Source of the DNA: Chlorocebus sabaeus
Taxonomy: Eukaryota; Chordata; Mammalia; Primates; Cercopithecidae
Length of the DNA: 64,000 nucleotides
Assembly: GCF_047675955.1 (NCBI RefSeq)
Contig: NC_132913.1
Coordinates: forward strand, 75,387,236-75,451,235
Direction: 5' to 3'
Below, piece after piece: positions 24,790-36,757 of this stretch (the stretch's first letter is position 1; each line of letters opens with the position of its first letter). The translations under genes were made by a program, and so were the position numbers. The notes under the pieces are model-generated. The model made no database searches, was not told the origin of the DNA, and saw only the letters and a program-made list of their open reading frames with translations.

Positions 24790-24975
24790 AAAAAAAATAG
24801 TGATAGAGAAAAAAATCAGTGGTTTCCAGGGATCAGGATTAGGAAGAGGGAGTAACTACATACAGGTAGCATGAGTGAGTTTCTCTGGAGCACCAGAACA
24901 GTTTTCTATCCTGATTTTGGTGGGGGTTATACAAATCTATACATGCGATAATATTTCATAGCATTTTGTAACAAC
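24790..24975 (+). repeat. Second L1M 3'-end fragment
   Basis: Repeats the 3' terminal blocks of the L1 just upstream: 'cagtggtttccagggatcag', 'ggagcaccagaacagttttc', 'ttttggtgggggtta' and 'aatatttcatagcat'. It is a separate old copy or a duplicated end in the same orientation, about 255 bp after the first. Confidence 0.7.
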
Positions 24976-26152
24976 AACCACAAAAAAACCCAAAGGAAAA
25001 AGAAATAAGTGAGTATAGAAACTGGTGAAATCTGTAAAAAAATCAGAAAGTTTGGCTTATAATATTCAATTTTCTGTTTTTAAATTACACTATAGTTTTG
25101 CAAAACGTTATCATTAGGGGAACCTGAGTGAAAGGTACACAGAAACCCTCTGTACTGTTCTTGCAACATTTAAATATAAAATTGTTTCCAGAAAACAGTT
25201 TAAAAATTGACTCAATATAGAAAATAGAGTGATTTTGGTGTGAATTCTTAACTCTGAAGTCTTTTTCCTGCTTCTACCTGATGTCATCTGTTGCCCAACA
25301 ACCTTATTCCTCAGTGAGAGGCATTACAAATGGGAAAACGCTACTGAATTACTTCTCACTAACTGTAAAGCAATCACATTATTACTTGGCAACCAGCCCA
25401 GGGTTATGAGCAAGAAGTTACTCAGAAAAAAAGCTCAAATTCAGCTTTTATTTGAAATTTCCCCTGAAATAGAAGGATGTTCATCAACACAGAAAGGGAG
25501 CATGCACAGCTTGATAGAACATAAGACCGTATGTAATTTTGCTGAACTATTATAGAAGATTTCTTGTCAAGCTTTCAAAAAGTAGTAAAACAATAATATT
25601 CTGAAACATTTGATTCATATTGAATCAACAACATATAAACAGCTCAAATTTAAATAAACACTGTAAAATCATTTCCTAAGCAAGCTACTATTTTGTTTCA
25701 ACCAGGGAAGTAATAATATTTGGTAGGAGTGTGCTCTAATAATGATTAGTAAAACTCTACATTTTATCATTGAAAATAAACCAAATAAAAGATAATAAAA
25801 TACCAACTACACTAAAATAATGTTTCTTTTTACCATAAACATAAAGCAAACAGCTTGATATTCCTGCAAATACCAGATGAAATTAGATAGGTTCCCAGAA
25901 AACTAACCCCTTCAAATATTTCTTTATAGCCCCAAATCTCCAAAATTTAAATTTTGACTCAGTTTTGTGAAACAAGAAGCATCTGGGAAGAAGTGATGAA
26001 AATGCATTAACGTGATGACATATATTTATGTCAGGAATGTGGAATTCACATGTAAAATATGACAATATTTAACTTTACTCAATCCCTATTTTCCCAGTAA
26101 ACAGTGATAATTAGGAAATCTGCCCCTAAATTTTTGTCTTCTAAAATTTAAG
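24976..26152. other. Unassigned AT-rich sequence
   Basis: No nameable repeat or gene is visible. The 60-codon minus-strand frame at 25883-26065 has no recognisable features. Confidence 0.4.
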
Positions 26153-26312
26153 CACCTCATGTCTATAGTCCCAGGCACTTGGGAAGCTGAGTCAAGAGGA
26201 TCACCTGAGCCTGGAGAGGTGGAGGCTGCAGAGAGTCATAATTGCACCACTGCACTCCAGTCTAGATGAAAGAGTGAGACCTTGTCTCAAAAAAAAAAAA
26301 AAAAAAAAAAAA
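26153..26312 (+). mobile_element. Alu right-arm monomer (FRAM-like or truncated Alu)
   Basis: Only one Alu arm is present: 'tctatagtcccaggcacttg', 'gtggaggctgcagagagtca' and 'ccactgcactccagtctaga', followed by about 24 A. The size fits either a free right Alu monomer or a 5'-truncated Alu. No clear target-site duplication was found. Confidence 0.85.
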
Positions 26313-27765
26313 TTCCAGTCTTTTGTGTTCAGGAGACATCTTTACATAAAGAACCACATTTCCCCATAAAATTCAAATAAGACTCATTGTACACTCTTTT
26401 ATTGACTCCTGTAAGATTTGCGTATGACTTCCTTTAATATCTGTTTAGACAAGACAAAAGAGAGACCCTCTATATTCTTATTCTGTGTCTCAAGAGTGAT
26501 TAGCTAAGATTTGAACTGTTTGTCCCCTTGAAACTAGTCAGACACAGAGAGAAACATTTCCTGTTGAGCCAACTGATTGAGATTTCCCTTGACTGTAAAG
26601 CAGTCACAACTCTAAATCACACCACCTGAAAATTCTCTACTCCTCCCTATGAATGTCTAAGGCAAAAAATCACCCTGCCGGGACACTAATCTTCAGATCT
26701 GCAGTGCTTTCCCTATGGCAATCAGCTGTACAAAATCTCTCCTTAATTATCTAGTACACATTAATCTTTGACAAAATAAAATGCAGTAAGGGATTTTGAT
26801 TTTGCTTAATGATATACTGTTTTGTATAACAAATGATTCCAATGTAAGATTTAAATTTTAATAAATTTCTAAATTAGTAGCAATTTTTAAATGAATATAC
26901 TTCAGAAAGATTGCAAGGTTGAACCTTAGCTGTATTAAAGACCTACCACTTTTTAAAACATTTTTACATTTTTTAATTGAAAAATAATAACTATATATAT
27001 TTTATATTGAGGGTTAAATATATTTTTATATACGTTTACATTAATGATTTACAGGCACTAATTAAATAAATTCTAAAACCAGTTTAAATCTCAAGAAGTC
27101 TTTCTCAATCAGAATATGTCATCAGTGAGTGGGTTCACAAGTCTGTACATAAGGAGATTTCCTGCCAACTCAAAACTACACTGTTAATAAATTAGAGGTA
27201 ACTTCCTAATATTGAATTTGTAACTCTACAATAATTATTCCGAGCATGTTTGGGTTAAACTAGGTCCATCATATCAAGAAAAAGGAATTGAGAAGGGACC
27301 AAAAAACTATTTCAGTCTCCCTCTTTTACATGCAGTGAAGATATGAAATATTGAAATATCTGTTTTGGTTTTCTGGAAAACAACACGTAAATAAACACAA
27401 GGGGGTAGGCATTAGGATACTGAAAAGAACCAAATGTCATGCTGTGTAGAAAAAAAGTAAAATGTCTCATTCATCTCTGACAGGGAAAGGTAGAGGTGAT
27501 AAGTTATTTGATGGAAAGACTGAGGACAGAAAAAGAACTGTTAAAAATGGGAAAAATGAAAGTTTTCACTACAGTACTTTTTCATCTCTTAAGGATGAAT
27601 AGATCACATTTGTTTCAAAACTGGTGTTAATTTTGTAAACCATGATTCTTTATTCTTGTCACCAATACTTGTAGATTCCAATACCTCAATTGACAATGTC
27701 CTATTAATTTAATGAAAGGTCTTAATCTCAATCAAGAAGACTTGAGTATCAAGATACTAAGAGTC
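26313..27765. other. Unassigned AT-rich sequence
   Basis: No gene or nameable repeat. Around 26,980-27,060 the sequence is strongly A/T with alternating TA steps. Confidence 0.4.
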
Positions 27766-28345
27766 TGTCCATTTCCATTGTAACTACCATCGTCCAATCC
27801 ACCATTATTTCTTACTTAGACCACTGCCACAGCTCCAAATTTGTCTTCCCACATCCACTACGGACTCTACTCGCAACCAAATCCCCTTTCTCCAGTTACG
27901 GCTAGAATTTTTTTTTTTTTTTTTTTTTCAAATACGATTTTTTGACTGTTACAACTAAATACTTCAAAAGTTTTCACATTGTTCCTATATTTTAAGGCTA
28001 ACTTTCTGAACATGTTGTTTCTGATGTTAAAATTCTTCCCACTTCTTCCAAGGTCATTTCTAACCACTCCCATCACTGAATACAAATAAGTCATTCTGTG
28101 CTTTCTATTTCTATAACTGCCCTTCATTGTTCCTCCTCAAGGCATGCACATATTTTTTTCCTTGCCTAAAATGTTTCTTTTCCCACATTGGCTTATTCTT
28201 ATTTGACCTCAGTCCTCATTTTGATTTTATTTCTCCAGAGAAGCTTTTCCTGGCCATTCCTCACCTCCAAAATTAGATTTAGTTTACTCTCACACAGCAA
28301 TCTTTACCTTCATAGCACCAGCAAATTATGAAGAAATCATTAAGT
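27766..28345 (+). repeat. L2 LINE 3' region with internal poly-T tract
   Basis: L2 order is clear: 'ccaccattatttcttactta' and 'gaccactgccacagctccaa', then 'aaggtcatttctaaccactc', 'cctgcctaaaatgtttctt'-like text, 'gcttattcttatttgacctc' and 'gagaagcttttcctggccat'. A T run of about 21 (27,908-27,928) interrupts it. The copy stops just before the perfect inverted repeat at 28,349. Confidence 0.75.
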
Positions 28346-28348
28346 TTT

Positions 28349-28446
28349 CATTAGACTATGATATCAAAGCAGACTGGCAGGAGAATAGATTGAATGACAA
28401 TTCAAGCAATTCTCCTGCCAGTCTGCTTTGATATCATAGTCTAATG
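28349..28446. repeat. Perfect 38-bp inverted repeat with 22-nt loop
   Basis: Left arm 28,349-28,386 starts 'cattagactatgatatcaaa'. Right arm 28,409-28,446 starts 'attctcctgccagtctgctt' and is its exact reverse complement over all 38 bases. The loop 28,387-28,408 has a further stem, TTGAAT (28,390-28,395) with ATTCAA (28,400-28,405) around GACA. A single-stranded copy would fold into one long hairpin. The bases outside and inside both arms mismatch, so the limits are sharp. It is not the MADE1 palindrome, whose sequence differs. Confidence 0.97.
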
Positions 28447-28462
28447 CTCAAGATTTGAGCAT
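28444..28462. repeat. Overlapping 8-bp hairpin
   Basis: ATGCTCAA (28,444-28,451) and TTGAGCAT (28,455-28,462) pair exactly around GAT. It overlaps the last three bases of the large inverted repeat, so the two structures are contiguous. Confidence 0.9.
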
Positions 28463-29958
28463 CAGGATATTAGTATTAAGACCTTTCATTATATTCTTAG
28501 GAGGTTGTCAAAAGACAAGTGCCTCCTGTACAGATACTAAGATTGAAGGAAATTTCCCAGTGACCATTCAAAAGTGCTCTGATCCACCCAAGGGAAATTG
28601 TTCCACATTAGTAAGTAGATAAAGGAGGGTTATAGAAAACCTAAAAGGACAAATTACCCTTTGTGGAACAAAATGTAATAGTTGTAAATATTGGCTGAGT
28701 GAGACACTCTCCTTGGCAGCATTAGCAACTAGATCAGCATTTCAGAAAATAATTGCAATTCAGAAAGGCAATAAATTATAGGACAAAATCAGAAACAGTA
28801 GTCAGAATGATTTTACAACCCTTCCTAAAAGCTATTCTTGACTATACCTGAGTGTTTTAAGAGGTTTGGAAACTGTTATGTGGTGAAAAAAATCTTTTTT
28901 ATGTTTATTTTAAAAATTTAATTCATTTTTTGTTAGAATTTCGCAAAGTACAATACTAATCAATACAAAATACTGCTAGGCAAAATAATTCTTCAGATAA
29001 TTAAAGAAAATTGATTTTTACTACTATTATGGCATGAATTCTTAGGGTTTTATCAATGTGGAAAAGTGGATAGAACTTGGATAAAATAATAAATTTTGTT
29101 GTAATTCTGAGTTGGGGAGATGGAAGTAGAGAAAACTTCCAAGAGGCAAAAAATAGTTGAAATCTGAGCTTGGAGTAGCAAGCACAGTAGAAATGTAGGT
29201 AAAATTCTAATATCAAGATTGCTTAAGGAAAGAGGAGGGAGTGACCAGAGTCTGCTGGCTTGAGCCAAGGAATCTAAAGAAGATGTCTTTAGATTTAAAT
29301 TTAGGGTCTCAGATTGATGATACTGCTTGTCTCACAAAGAAGCAAAAGCAAGTTTTACTGGATGAAGTAATCTTCAATTTAGTCCTCAGTTTTTACACAC
29401 GTTAAGAACAATCAATATGAGCTTTTATCAAAGATAGTCAAATATATCAGAAAATCATCTTTCAGAGAGACTGCTGGCCCAAAAAATTGCCATTAATTGT
29501 ATATGTATAAAATTGTTAAAAAGATAAATAATACAATCATATATATAATGAAATTTTCAAGAAACAAGAAATGCATTGGCAAGAAACATGAAAAATAAAG
29601 AAGATAATCCAAAATTACCAGATAGATTTCAAAACAAACTAATAAGATCATTTAGAAATAAAAATTTTAAAAATATATATGTATAATTGTTGAAATAAAA
29701 AACTCAAGGATGACAAACTGATTAGACTTACCTAAAGGGAACTAGAAAACATACCTAAATTTATCAAAACTAAGGAACTAGAAGTTAGACTTGAGTCTCA
29801 TTCCCAAGGTACCTCTTTATGAATATGCACATATTCTAAAATCTGAAAAAAAAAAGTGAAATCCAGAACACTTCTAGTACCATGTATTTTGGATAAGAGA
29901 TATTCAGCTTGTACTGAAAATAAATAATTGACAACCTAGAATTGAATATCAAGTAAAA
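28463..29958. other. Unassigned AT-rich sequence
   Basis: No nameable repeat or gene. Overlapping minus-strand frames of 71 codons at 29001-29268 share the same DNA in two registers and have no domain signal. Confidence 0.4.
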
Positions 29959-29963
29959 GTATC

Positions 29964-30318
29964 TGATATGGTTGGACTGTGTCCCCACCCAAATCTCATC
30001 TTGAATTGTAGCTCCCATAATCCCCACATGTCATAGGAGGGGCCTGGACGGAGTTAATTGAATCATGGGGGTGGGTTTTTCCCATGCTGTTCTTGTGATA
30101 GTGAATACGTTTCATGAGATCTGATGGTTTTATAAAGGGCAGTTCCCCTGCATACACTCTCTTGCCTGCCACCATGTAAGACATGCCTTTGCTCCTCCTC
30201 TTTCTGCCGTGATTGTGAGGTCTCCCCAGACATGTGGAACTCTGAGACTTTTAAACCTCTTTATAAATTACCCAGTCTCAGGTATTTCTTTTTAGAAGTA
30301 TGAAAATGGACTAATACA
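29964..30318 (+). mobile_element. MaLR solo LTR (MST type)
   Basis: Runs from TGATATGGTTGG to GGACTAATACA, about 355 bp, in plus orientation. It has the TATA region 'gatggttttataaagggcag' and a downstream polyadenylation region near the 3' end. The pentamer GTATC flanks it exactly on both sides (29959-29963 and 30319-30323), an intact 5-bp target-site duplication. No internal region is present. Confidence 0.97.
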
Positions 30319-30323
30319 GTATC

Positions 30324-31949
30324 TTTCAAGAACAATAATAAAATAAATATTTTCAAACAAATAAAAAATAGAGGAATTCACCAACAGTTGAATTTTTGAA
30401 GGGCATAGTTCAGAAAGATGGAAATGCATCCATCTTAAAGTGAGAAATGCATGGTTAGTGGCTGATAAGCTGCTCAATAAGCTATGGCAATGGTTCTTGG
30501 GAGAGGTCTTGGCAGACTTGATAGACAACATTTGGCACTTTAGAGTTGGCTTATCCTTTCAGTTTTACATAAGACATTGCAACTCTACATATAAGACTAG
30601 GCTCACAATGTGATGGAGCCTCACAGATGTCCTGCTGAGGGATGGTAGAGGGCAAATTTGGAAATGTTAAAGACTGTAGGGATTAGAGTTCCTCCAAATT
30701 CTTCAGTATGTCACAGATATACTATATCAGTGAGCAGAATTCTATTTCTTGCTTTGTTTCTTTGATTTAAACTAGGTCAATAGTTTCTCAGAGGAAAAAA
30801 AAAGGACATTAAGCACTTTTTTCAAAATTCATCTGAAATAACTGATCTCTGAGTAAAGAAATTAAGCATTTTGGGGGTAAATTTCAGCAGCTGAGTTACC
30901 TTCACAGCTAGTAGTTTTAAAGAGTACCAAAATGGATTAATATATTATCGCATTACAGGCATAAAATGCCTTTGGAATATTTTTAATTTGGACTACTACA
31001 CTATAACATAAGCAAAAAATTCATATTTCATATAAGTGCCATAAAACTGGAGGTGTACTTGTTGAACCTCACTGGTGCCCAATGTTCCGCTGGAAGAGAG
31101 AAAAAGATTATTTCTAGCAATATGACTTGCAAGAAGAAGTAATTTTCTCACAAATCGTTATTAGACATTTAATTGTCTCCAAAACATAATTTAAGTATCT
31201 TAGAAGGAAATGAATAAAAGTAGGAAAAAGTCTCAAAAACATCATCAGCAAAATCTTGAAAAATGTTATTAAAAATTGTTCTTATTGAAAAATTCAGTTC
31301 TACTCAGAAGTCAGATTGCTTTAAAGTAGCTTGATATCCTACAATATAACAACTGAAGTCAAAATATTCTACATGCACTATTTTAGGAGATTTATTATTG
31401 GAGAATAAACATATGCTTAACTATGTAAAAAGCAGTGGAAGTCTGCAAACTAGAATGATCAAGTAAAATCATTAGGACTTATAGCCAAAAAATGCTTTTG
31501 CAGACCACTTTCATGTGACAAGAAAGTGCAAAATTTTATTCACTAAACATGTGATAACTGTCTCTTATACTTGAAAGGGTGGTACAGAAGATAAAAAGAT
31601 GAACAGTGTGGATCTTCAACTTCAGGAATAAAAAATACATGTTGACAGCATTAAAAAAAATAATATAGCAAGTTCCACAAGTGAATCTGGATGTGGTGAT
31701 AGCACATTACAAAAAATCAAAAAGAAAGTTAAACTGAACATAAAGAGAAAATGTATGAAGCTAGAAAAGCATACATGATGTTCTACTGTTATGCAATATT
31801 TTAATTTGGCAGAAGTTCATGTGACGAGAAGATGTAATTAATTAGAAATACAGGCGAGAACTAGATCATTCAATAAAAAAGAACAAATAAAGACAACACA
31901 ATAAAAACTTTTTAATGAACAAATATATAAAGTTAGGTAGTATCAAGTG
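30324..31949. other. Unassigned AT-rich sequence
   Basis: No nameable repeat or gene was seen. Confidence 0.4.
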
Positions 31950-32760
31950 TTGCAAATTATAAATAAGGCTGGATTAGAGAATTTTGTGTAAGAGATTTTT
32001 AGCATAAAGCACAGAAAGCAAAGGCCCAGAGTTGAACATGAATCAGAGAGAGACAGGCAGAGGCCAGATCGTGTATGACACAGGAGAGACTTTGGGTGAA
32101 CTGCAAAAGAAAACCATTTGAAGGTTTAGAGCAGATGACGACTTGACCTTATTGTTGCATTAAAAGGTTCTCTGGCTATCACTGTGCCACAGTAGATTAT
32201 ATGGTGTTGGGGATCATCAAAATTGGAAGCAAGGGTACTAGGGAGAAAGCTACTACAGTAATCCATGCAGCCACGGTGAGAGTGGTTGGCATGGTGAGAG
32301 GTGACTGGTTCTATGAGATATTTTGAAGATGTAGCTCATAAAACTTGTCATATAGGATATGGACATGAGGAGAAAGAAAATTCAAGAATTCTTTTCAGGA
32401 ATTTTGACTTTAGTACACAGGCAGATAGTGGTGCTATTCACTGAAATATAGGAACATTGTGGTGGGAACAAGTTTGGTATGTAGAGTGAGTGGGAATTGA
32501 TAATTCAGTTTGGGATGCACTAAATTTGAGATGTCTGCTAGACATCCATGTTGAGGAGTTAATAGCCATTTGGATATATGTCTAGATTTCTGGAGAAATT
32601 TAGGGGTACAGATAAAATTGAGAGTTGTCAGCACTCAGTGGCAATTAGATACCATGGAATTGAAAGTTTCATGTAGGGTATGAGAGTACAGAAAGAAAAG
32701 AAAAGGAGATCTGGGTCTAAGCTCTGATATAAAGAGATCAAAAAAGATAATAAGAATACA
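31950..32760. repeat. Ancient interspersed repeat, family not named
   Basis: The order of phrases is one I recognise from a multi-copy mammalian repeat: 'gaggccagatcgtgtatgac', 'agaaaaccatttgaaggttt', 'actacagtaatccatgcagc', 'ggtgctattcactgaaatat', 'tttgagatgtctgctagaca' and 'gagttgtcagcactcagtgg'. I cannot assign a family or strand. The frames here (60-66 codons) are not supported as genes. Confidence 0.5.
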
Positions 32761-34620
32761 GAAAATGACACAGATAAATTGTAGCCAGTGAAGAATGCAG
32801 AATATTTTAGTATGAGGCACAAAGTTAAAACAATAAAATAAGTAAGTAAATCAAGTGAGAAGGGCTAGTTTCAATGAATATCCTCAAAATAAAAATAGCT
32901 TGTTTATCATGACAATTATCTTTCCTTACTTTCATAGACAGCAGTTTAATTAATACATTCTGATAGAGACTGACACTTCCACAAAACTGGAATTAAAGAA
33001 TGTTCCAGATAATTTTATAAGAGAAAAATATATATGAAAATATAATGAAAAGGCCAGACAGTATTGATATTCTTATGCACACAGAGGGATAAATTAATAA
33101 GTAATCGTTTCTGTGAAAACACTTTTAAAACCAACTCAAATCCACTAATCTTAGAGACTCCCATTTTATTTAACCAAACATTGCAAACAGTCACCAATTT
33201 AATTGCATTTCTGGAAAAGTGTTCAAAGTCTAAGACTTAATCAGAATAACTAATATAACTTAAACATTTTTTTTTTAAGAAATTAACATCAGGGTTGGAC
33301 CTATAATGGGAAAAGTAATAAAGTAAAGAATTTATATATTATAAGTTCCAAATAAAATATTAAGTGACTAGGAGAATGAATGCAAGGAAAGCCTTTGATT
33401 AAATAAAATGAAATGTTTGCTTCCTTTGTTGACATAAACCAATTACAGCTTTCTCAAGAAATCGAGGAGATAATCAGTAGTGCCTGAAACTAAGTGCTCT
33501 TTATTTCTTGCTGCTTTTAGTGTCTTTTCACAGAAGAATAAAGGTAACTCAGAAAATGTGCATTTTTCCCCATTCACTTTATTTTAACTCCAGAGGATTT
33601 GCACAACTACTTTCACATATTTATATTTACCAACCAGACACTGATAAACAAGTCAGGCAAAAGGGGAAAGGGACCTCTTCAGCACTTCCTGACAACACTC
33701 GTTTACTCCAACCCAAATCAGGAAGTCTGGGAGCCTCCCAGTGCAAAAGCTTCCCACTCCTCCATCTTGTACAGGATACTATACATGCCCATGTGTCTTG
33801 ATGGGAAATCGTGGTTACCTAACAACAGCTAGGTGCTGGCCTGACTTTTCGGAACCACATTACCTGGGATACACCCTGTGAAGTATGCAGTTTGACAGAA
33901 GCAGAGTACCAAATAGTAGAAACTTGCAGGCTCTAAGAAGTTTGAATTGTCACAACTCGTCCCGCACAGAAACCAATACATAAATGGCTCATCGTTCAAG
34001 TCACTTAGAAGTGCATTAAAACTAGAATTGGTAGATTTAGTAAATAACACAGGAATCCCAGCTAAATTTGAATCTGAGAAAAACAATGAACATTTTTTTT
34101 TGTATAAATATATCCCATGCAATATTTGGAACATACTTATACTAACAAAAATTTCATTATTTATCTGAAATTCAAATTGCACTGGGAACTCTGCATTTTA
34201 TCTGGCAACACTAATTGTAATCTCAAAATTCCCAAAGAAGACTTGGTCTCATGCCTAATTCCATACTTTTTCACAACAAAATAAAAATACAGAAAATGTG
34301 TATTCGGCATTCATTATTTTCCTATAAATGGAAATAAATACGTCTTGAAGAGAGATTATGTACACCTAAAATTTCACTATTTCTGTATAAAACTCTTTAT
34401 AAAAATATTTCATTCTATCATATTGTATTATTATAATTATATAGTATAGTTGAACTAGGGAGATTTTGTTAACTCTCCTAAAATAGAGCCAATAACCAAT
34501 TTTATGCAACTGAAATAACTTAGAATATGATTTACATAATAGTAAATTAAGAACCCAGCCATGTATTTAGTCAAAAACTCTCACCTTTAAAATTTAAAAA
34601 TTATTGCTTGTACATTTAAG
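32761..34620. other. Unassigned sequence
   Basis: No nameable repeat. The part at about 33,490-33,900 is richer in G and C and has overlapping frames of 97 and 77 codons (33508-33801, 33599-33832), plus a minus-strand frame of 117 codons (33829-34182). None shows a domain, transmembrane pattern or consistent codon structure that I can support. Confidence 0.35.
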
Positions 34621-34910
34621 TTTTGTTGTTGTCGTTTGTCTCACTCTGTCTCCCATGCTGGAGTACAGGGGCACAATCTCTGCTCACTACAAGCTCCATC
34701 TCCCAGGTTCAAGTCACGCTCCTGCCTCAGCCTCCCAAGTAGCTGGAATTACAGGTGCCCACCACCACGCCCCGCTAATTTTTGTATTTTTAGTAGAGAT
34801 GGGTTTCACCATGTTGGCCAGGCTGGTCTGGAACTCCTGACCTCAGGTGATCCGCCCACCTCGACCTCCCAAAGTGCTGGGATTACAGGTGGAAGCCATG
34901 GTGCTTGGCC
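34621..34910 (-). mobile_element. Alu, minus strand
   Basis: Reads on the minus strand, from a degenerate T-rich tail ('ttttgttgttgtcg') through 'ctcactctgtctcccatgct' to 'ccatggtgcttggcc'. Both arms are present. The tail has decayed and no clear duplication was found. Confidence 0.93.
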
Positions 34911-36747
34911 AGTATTTTGTATTTTTAAAAGAACACCCATGTGTCTTCATGCTCTTCATAGGCATTGTTTCACATAACATGTGTATTTAAGGTACCAGGT
35001 GCAGTCATATTACTCCATTCCTGTAGCTGAAGTCGTGTGAATGAAAAGGTTTCAGCTCTGACTGATAATTTACTTCTGTAAGTTATATTGAGATGGGAAG
35101 GGCCAAGCCTTATGGTTTAAGGGGAGAACTACACTGAGATAAACTTGACAGTGGTGCTAGCAATAAAAACGTCCAAAAGAAGGAAAATCTGAGAACAGAG
35201 GAGTTTCATTGTTCACCGTCTCTGTACAAGAAGATTACACTTTTAGTGTCAGCCTGTGAAGTCTTAGGTTTTAATTTATAAAGAAAAGCTGAAAATTTCC
35301 ACATGTGACCATTGAGATGTCGATGTAGCTTTCACTGAGCACATATTGTGTCTGGGCTTACAGATATGGAAGATATACTGACCAACTGTCACACTGATCA
35401 GTTAAGAGTTATGGACAGTATACTAATAAGTATACTAATAAGTATACTTATTTTGTCTTATATTCTTTGAACATTTTCTAATCCTTAGAACACAATGATT
35501 TTTTTTTTCTGGTTTCTCTTAGCCTTCTTAGGTATTATTTGCCAATCAAATCTATGGTGTTTTTCTTTTTCCCAGTCAATTTTTTTTTTTTTCTGCAAAC
35601 AGTAGTGAAATAAAATAGCTATGCAAAAACAATGCTGTAATTCAAATGACTATAAAGCCAATTTCAAGATAAGACTTTAAAAACATTTTTTCTGATCCAC
35701 TACTGTCATAGATGATACCATAAGCAACATGCAGGTTGTATATAGAGCAAAAAAAAAAAAAAAAAAAATCAAATTTGCCAATTATACAAGGAAATAAGTT
35801 TCCTTTGTCTTATTATTTAAAAAAGAAAAGGGGTATTATTGGAAACACGACCATGAGAACAAACCACTGCCAGTATTTCCTAGTTTGATGTTAGACATGA
35901 GACTGTATAATATGTTTAGCATTTTTGAAACTTTGAATTATTAAATAATTAATGTCAATCCATATGTTAATATAGACAGAATCCAGAGACTTAATTTTTA
36001 CCCTGGAACAAATATAGATATTATAATTCTCAGGCAAACAAACAAAGTTTCAAGAATTTGATATTTTCTCATCCTAGTTTATTTGTGTCTTAGCAAAAAA
36101 ACTTCAATGCAAATGTTTCATCATAATACCTACAGTATTTTATTTCAGAATTGGTTGTGGATTCTCCAAATTTTTCACTTTATTTCCTTACTATTTCAAT
36201 AGCATGGCCTAGTTTTAATACAAATTCCTAAGGAATTTGTATATTCATCTAAAAATGAGTTAGGTAAAAAAGTGACTTTCTATTGTAATAAAGTTAGCTG
36301 AAATAAAATTTCAATTTAATCAATGTTTTAATACTTTTCTATAGACATGACTATGCAGAATATAAACACCAGTGCAGTCCATGTTACATCAGCAAGTTGC
36401 CAACTTCATTGTAATAACATGATCAAATTTTTTTTGTAAAGAAAGCTACACTTACATGATGACAAATTGAGAAAAAGGAAAGTTTTTATGAGTTACCAGC
36501 ACTTGGGCTTTTCATGCCTGTTATGTGACAGTGCCCTTTCCCTCTCTTGTCCAGTGATTCTGTGTATCATACAGGTACATATTTTAAGGCATTGATGACT
36601 TGAATTCAGTAATGGAAAAAATAGTGATCAAACACAATCACTTTTGTGCCCTTAGTCATTTAATTGTTATGGCAAGTAGTTACAGACTAATTTGAGGATA
36701 AGTTTTCCCGGGATTAACCCTGGGATAAATTTTGCTTCATATTTAAA
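34911..36747. other. Unassigned sequence with short A/T runs
   Basis: Contains T runs at about 35,502 and 35,581 and an A run at about 35,750-35,768, but no adjoining SINE. No gene was recognised. Confidence 0.4.
35421..35452. repeat. Tandem 12-mer ending in a 16-bp palindrome
   Basis: TACTAATAAGTA occurs twice head to tail (35421-35432, 35433-35444). The end of the second copy joins TACTTATT to form the perfect palindrome AATAAGTATACTTATT (35437-35452). Confidence 0.9.
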
Positions 36748-36757
36748 AATAATTTTA

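Noticed and set aside
27908..27928. Poly-T run as the tail of a minus-strand retrocopy
   Set aside because: L2 text continues on both sides in register and no SINE or processed gene adjoins the run.
28349..28446. Reading the large hairpin as a MADE1 transposon or a standard microRNA gene
   Set aside because: The arm sequence is unlike MADE1 and the perfect 38-bp pairing lacks the mismatches usual in animal microRNA precursors. No expression evidence is available.
33490..34182. Possible small gene with 97-, 77- and 117-codon frames
   Set aside because: The frames overlap in conflicting registers and strands and show no domain, no splice-site pattern I could defend and no promoter.
34604..34977. 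Frames of 78-113 codons resembling protein database entries
   Set aside because: They are translations of an antisense Alu, a common source of false protein matches. The same applies to frames at 839-1144, 47702-47980, 60270-60581 and 62420-62675.
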